Shown: positions 6,012 to 6,513 of the stretch, piece after piece
How the letters are laid out: each line of letters opens with the position of its first letter
Position numbering within the stretch: the first letter of the stretch is position 1
Assembly (NCBI GenBank): GCA_017998495.1
Contig: JAGOCY010000086.1
Location: 1 to 6,513, forward strand
Source: Corallincola sp.
GTDB lineage: Bacteria > Pseudomonadota > Gammaproteobacteria > Enterobacterales > Neiellaceae
Direction: 5' to 3'
DNA: 6,513 bases
Notes under the pieces: generated by a model
Database searches by the model: none
What the model was told of the DNA's origin: nothing
The model's input: only the letters and a program-made list of their open reading frames with translations
Translations under genes and position numbers: made by a program

Positions 6012-6513
6012 GGTTGAGCGCCCCCATGCTGCTGGTGTTTGACTGGGACGGCACGCTGATCGACTCGGTCGGACGCATTGTCGCCTCGCTACAGGCGGCG
6101 GCTGTCGATTGTGCGCTGACGGTGCCGGCTGCTGCCGCCTGCCGCGGGGTGATCGGCCTGAGTCTGCCGGTGGCCCTCGACACCCTGTTTGGCCAGCAGT
6201 CAGGTGCGGACCGCGACCAGCTGCTGGATGCCTACCGCCACCACTATCTGCATGCCAGTGAGGTGGTCGAACGCCCCTTTGCCGGCCTGAAACCGTTGCT
6301 CAGGGCGCTGGCCGAGCAGGGCCATCAACTGGCGGTGGCCACCGGCAAATCGCGGTTGGGGCTGGACCGCTCGCTGCACGACTACGGCCTTGGCCACCAT
6401 TTTCAGGCTACCCGCTGTGCCGATGAGAGCCGCAGCAAGCCCCACCCACAGATGCTGCACGAACTGATGGCCGCCACCGGCCATGGCCCGGAGCGCACCC
6501 TGATGGTGGGCGA
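6008..6513 (+). CDS. HAD-IA family hydrolase, phosphoglycolate-phosphatase-like (3' truncated by window end)
   Basis: A cytoplasmic phosphatase-type hydrolase; substrate unknown. 168 complete codons are visible of a protein probably about 210-230 residues long. HAD motif I is FDWDGTLIDS (11-20) with nucleophile Asp12 and acid/base Asp14. A helical cap follows (about 20-88). Motif II is ATGKS (Thr112) and motif III is KPHP (Lys144). Motif IV is just beginning (LMVG, then an incomplete codon) where the window ends. The ATG at 6008 overlaps the rluC stop as ATGA, with AGGTGG at 5994-5999 as a ribosome-binding site, so translational coupling is likely. A second in-frame ATG at 6026 is possible and would put the motif closer to the N-terminus. 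An HAD gene just after rluC is also known in Pseudomonas, which supports a conserved operon. Gph-like is the best description, but the substrate cannot be read from this fragment. Confidence 0.93.
   Translation, partial: MRLSAPMLLVFDWDGTLIDSVGRIVASLQAAAVDCALTVPAAAACRGVIGLSLPVALDTLFGQQSGADRDQLLDAYRHHYLHASEVVERPFAGLKPLLRALAEQGHQLAVATGKSRLGLDRSLHDYGLGHHFQATRCADESRSKPHPQMLHELMAATGHGPERTLMVG

Overview
The window is chromosomal DNA of moderately high GC content from a gammaproteobacterium. Residue-level resemblance to the E. coli RNase E, RluC and YtfE proteins, together with the divergent rne/rluC arrangement, supports this. The GC content and the long alanine/proline-rich RNase E tail suggest an Aeromonadaceae or related marine lineage (for example Oceanimonas or Zobellella), but that placement is only an inference.

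Layout. Positions 1-66 may hold the last codons of an upstream gene. Next come two co-directional + strand genes: a small cysteine-rich DGC-domain protein (71-457) and ytfE/ric (531-1214), a di-iron protein that repairs iron-sulfur clusters after nitric oxide or oxidative damage. A strong hairpin at 1242-1267 separates ytfE from the convergent rne gene and probably ends transcription from both sides. rne (1290-4520, - strand) encodes a full-length 1076-residue RNase E. It has an intact catalytic half, an amphipathic membrane-anchor segment and a long disordered tail. That tail contains two arginine-rich blocks, a 39-bp tandem repeat and a duplicated SRFG motif.

Upstream of rne lies a 516-bp intergenic region. 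Most of it is a predicted leader of about 400 nt behind a good sigma70-type promoter, comparable to the long autoregulatory rne leader of E. coli. The divergent rluC gene (5037-6011, + strand; 23S rRNA pseudouridine synthase) has an extended -10 element so close to its ATG that its mRNA may be almost leaderless. rluC overlaps by an ATGA the start of a HAD-family phosphatase gene (6008 onward), which runs off the window end.

How the genes relate: rne, rluC and the HAD gene form a conserved housekeeping neighbourhood for RNA processing and modification. The DGC gene and ytfE form a separate stress-repair unit. I see no mobile element, CRISPR array, tRNA or rRNA and no clear sign of horizontal transfer. 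I do not see an undescribed multi-gene system. The most unusual material is the rne leader, with competing base-pairings, and the repeat-bearing RNase E tail.
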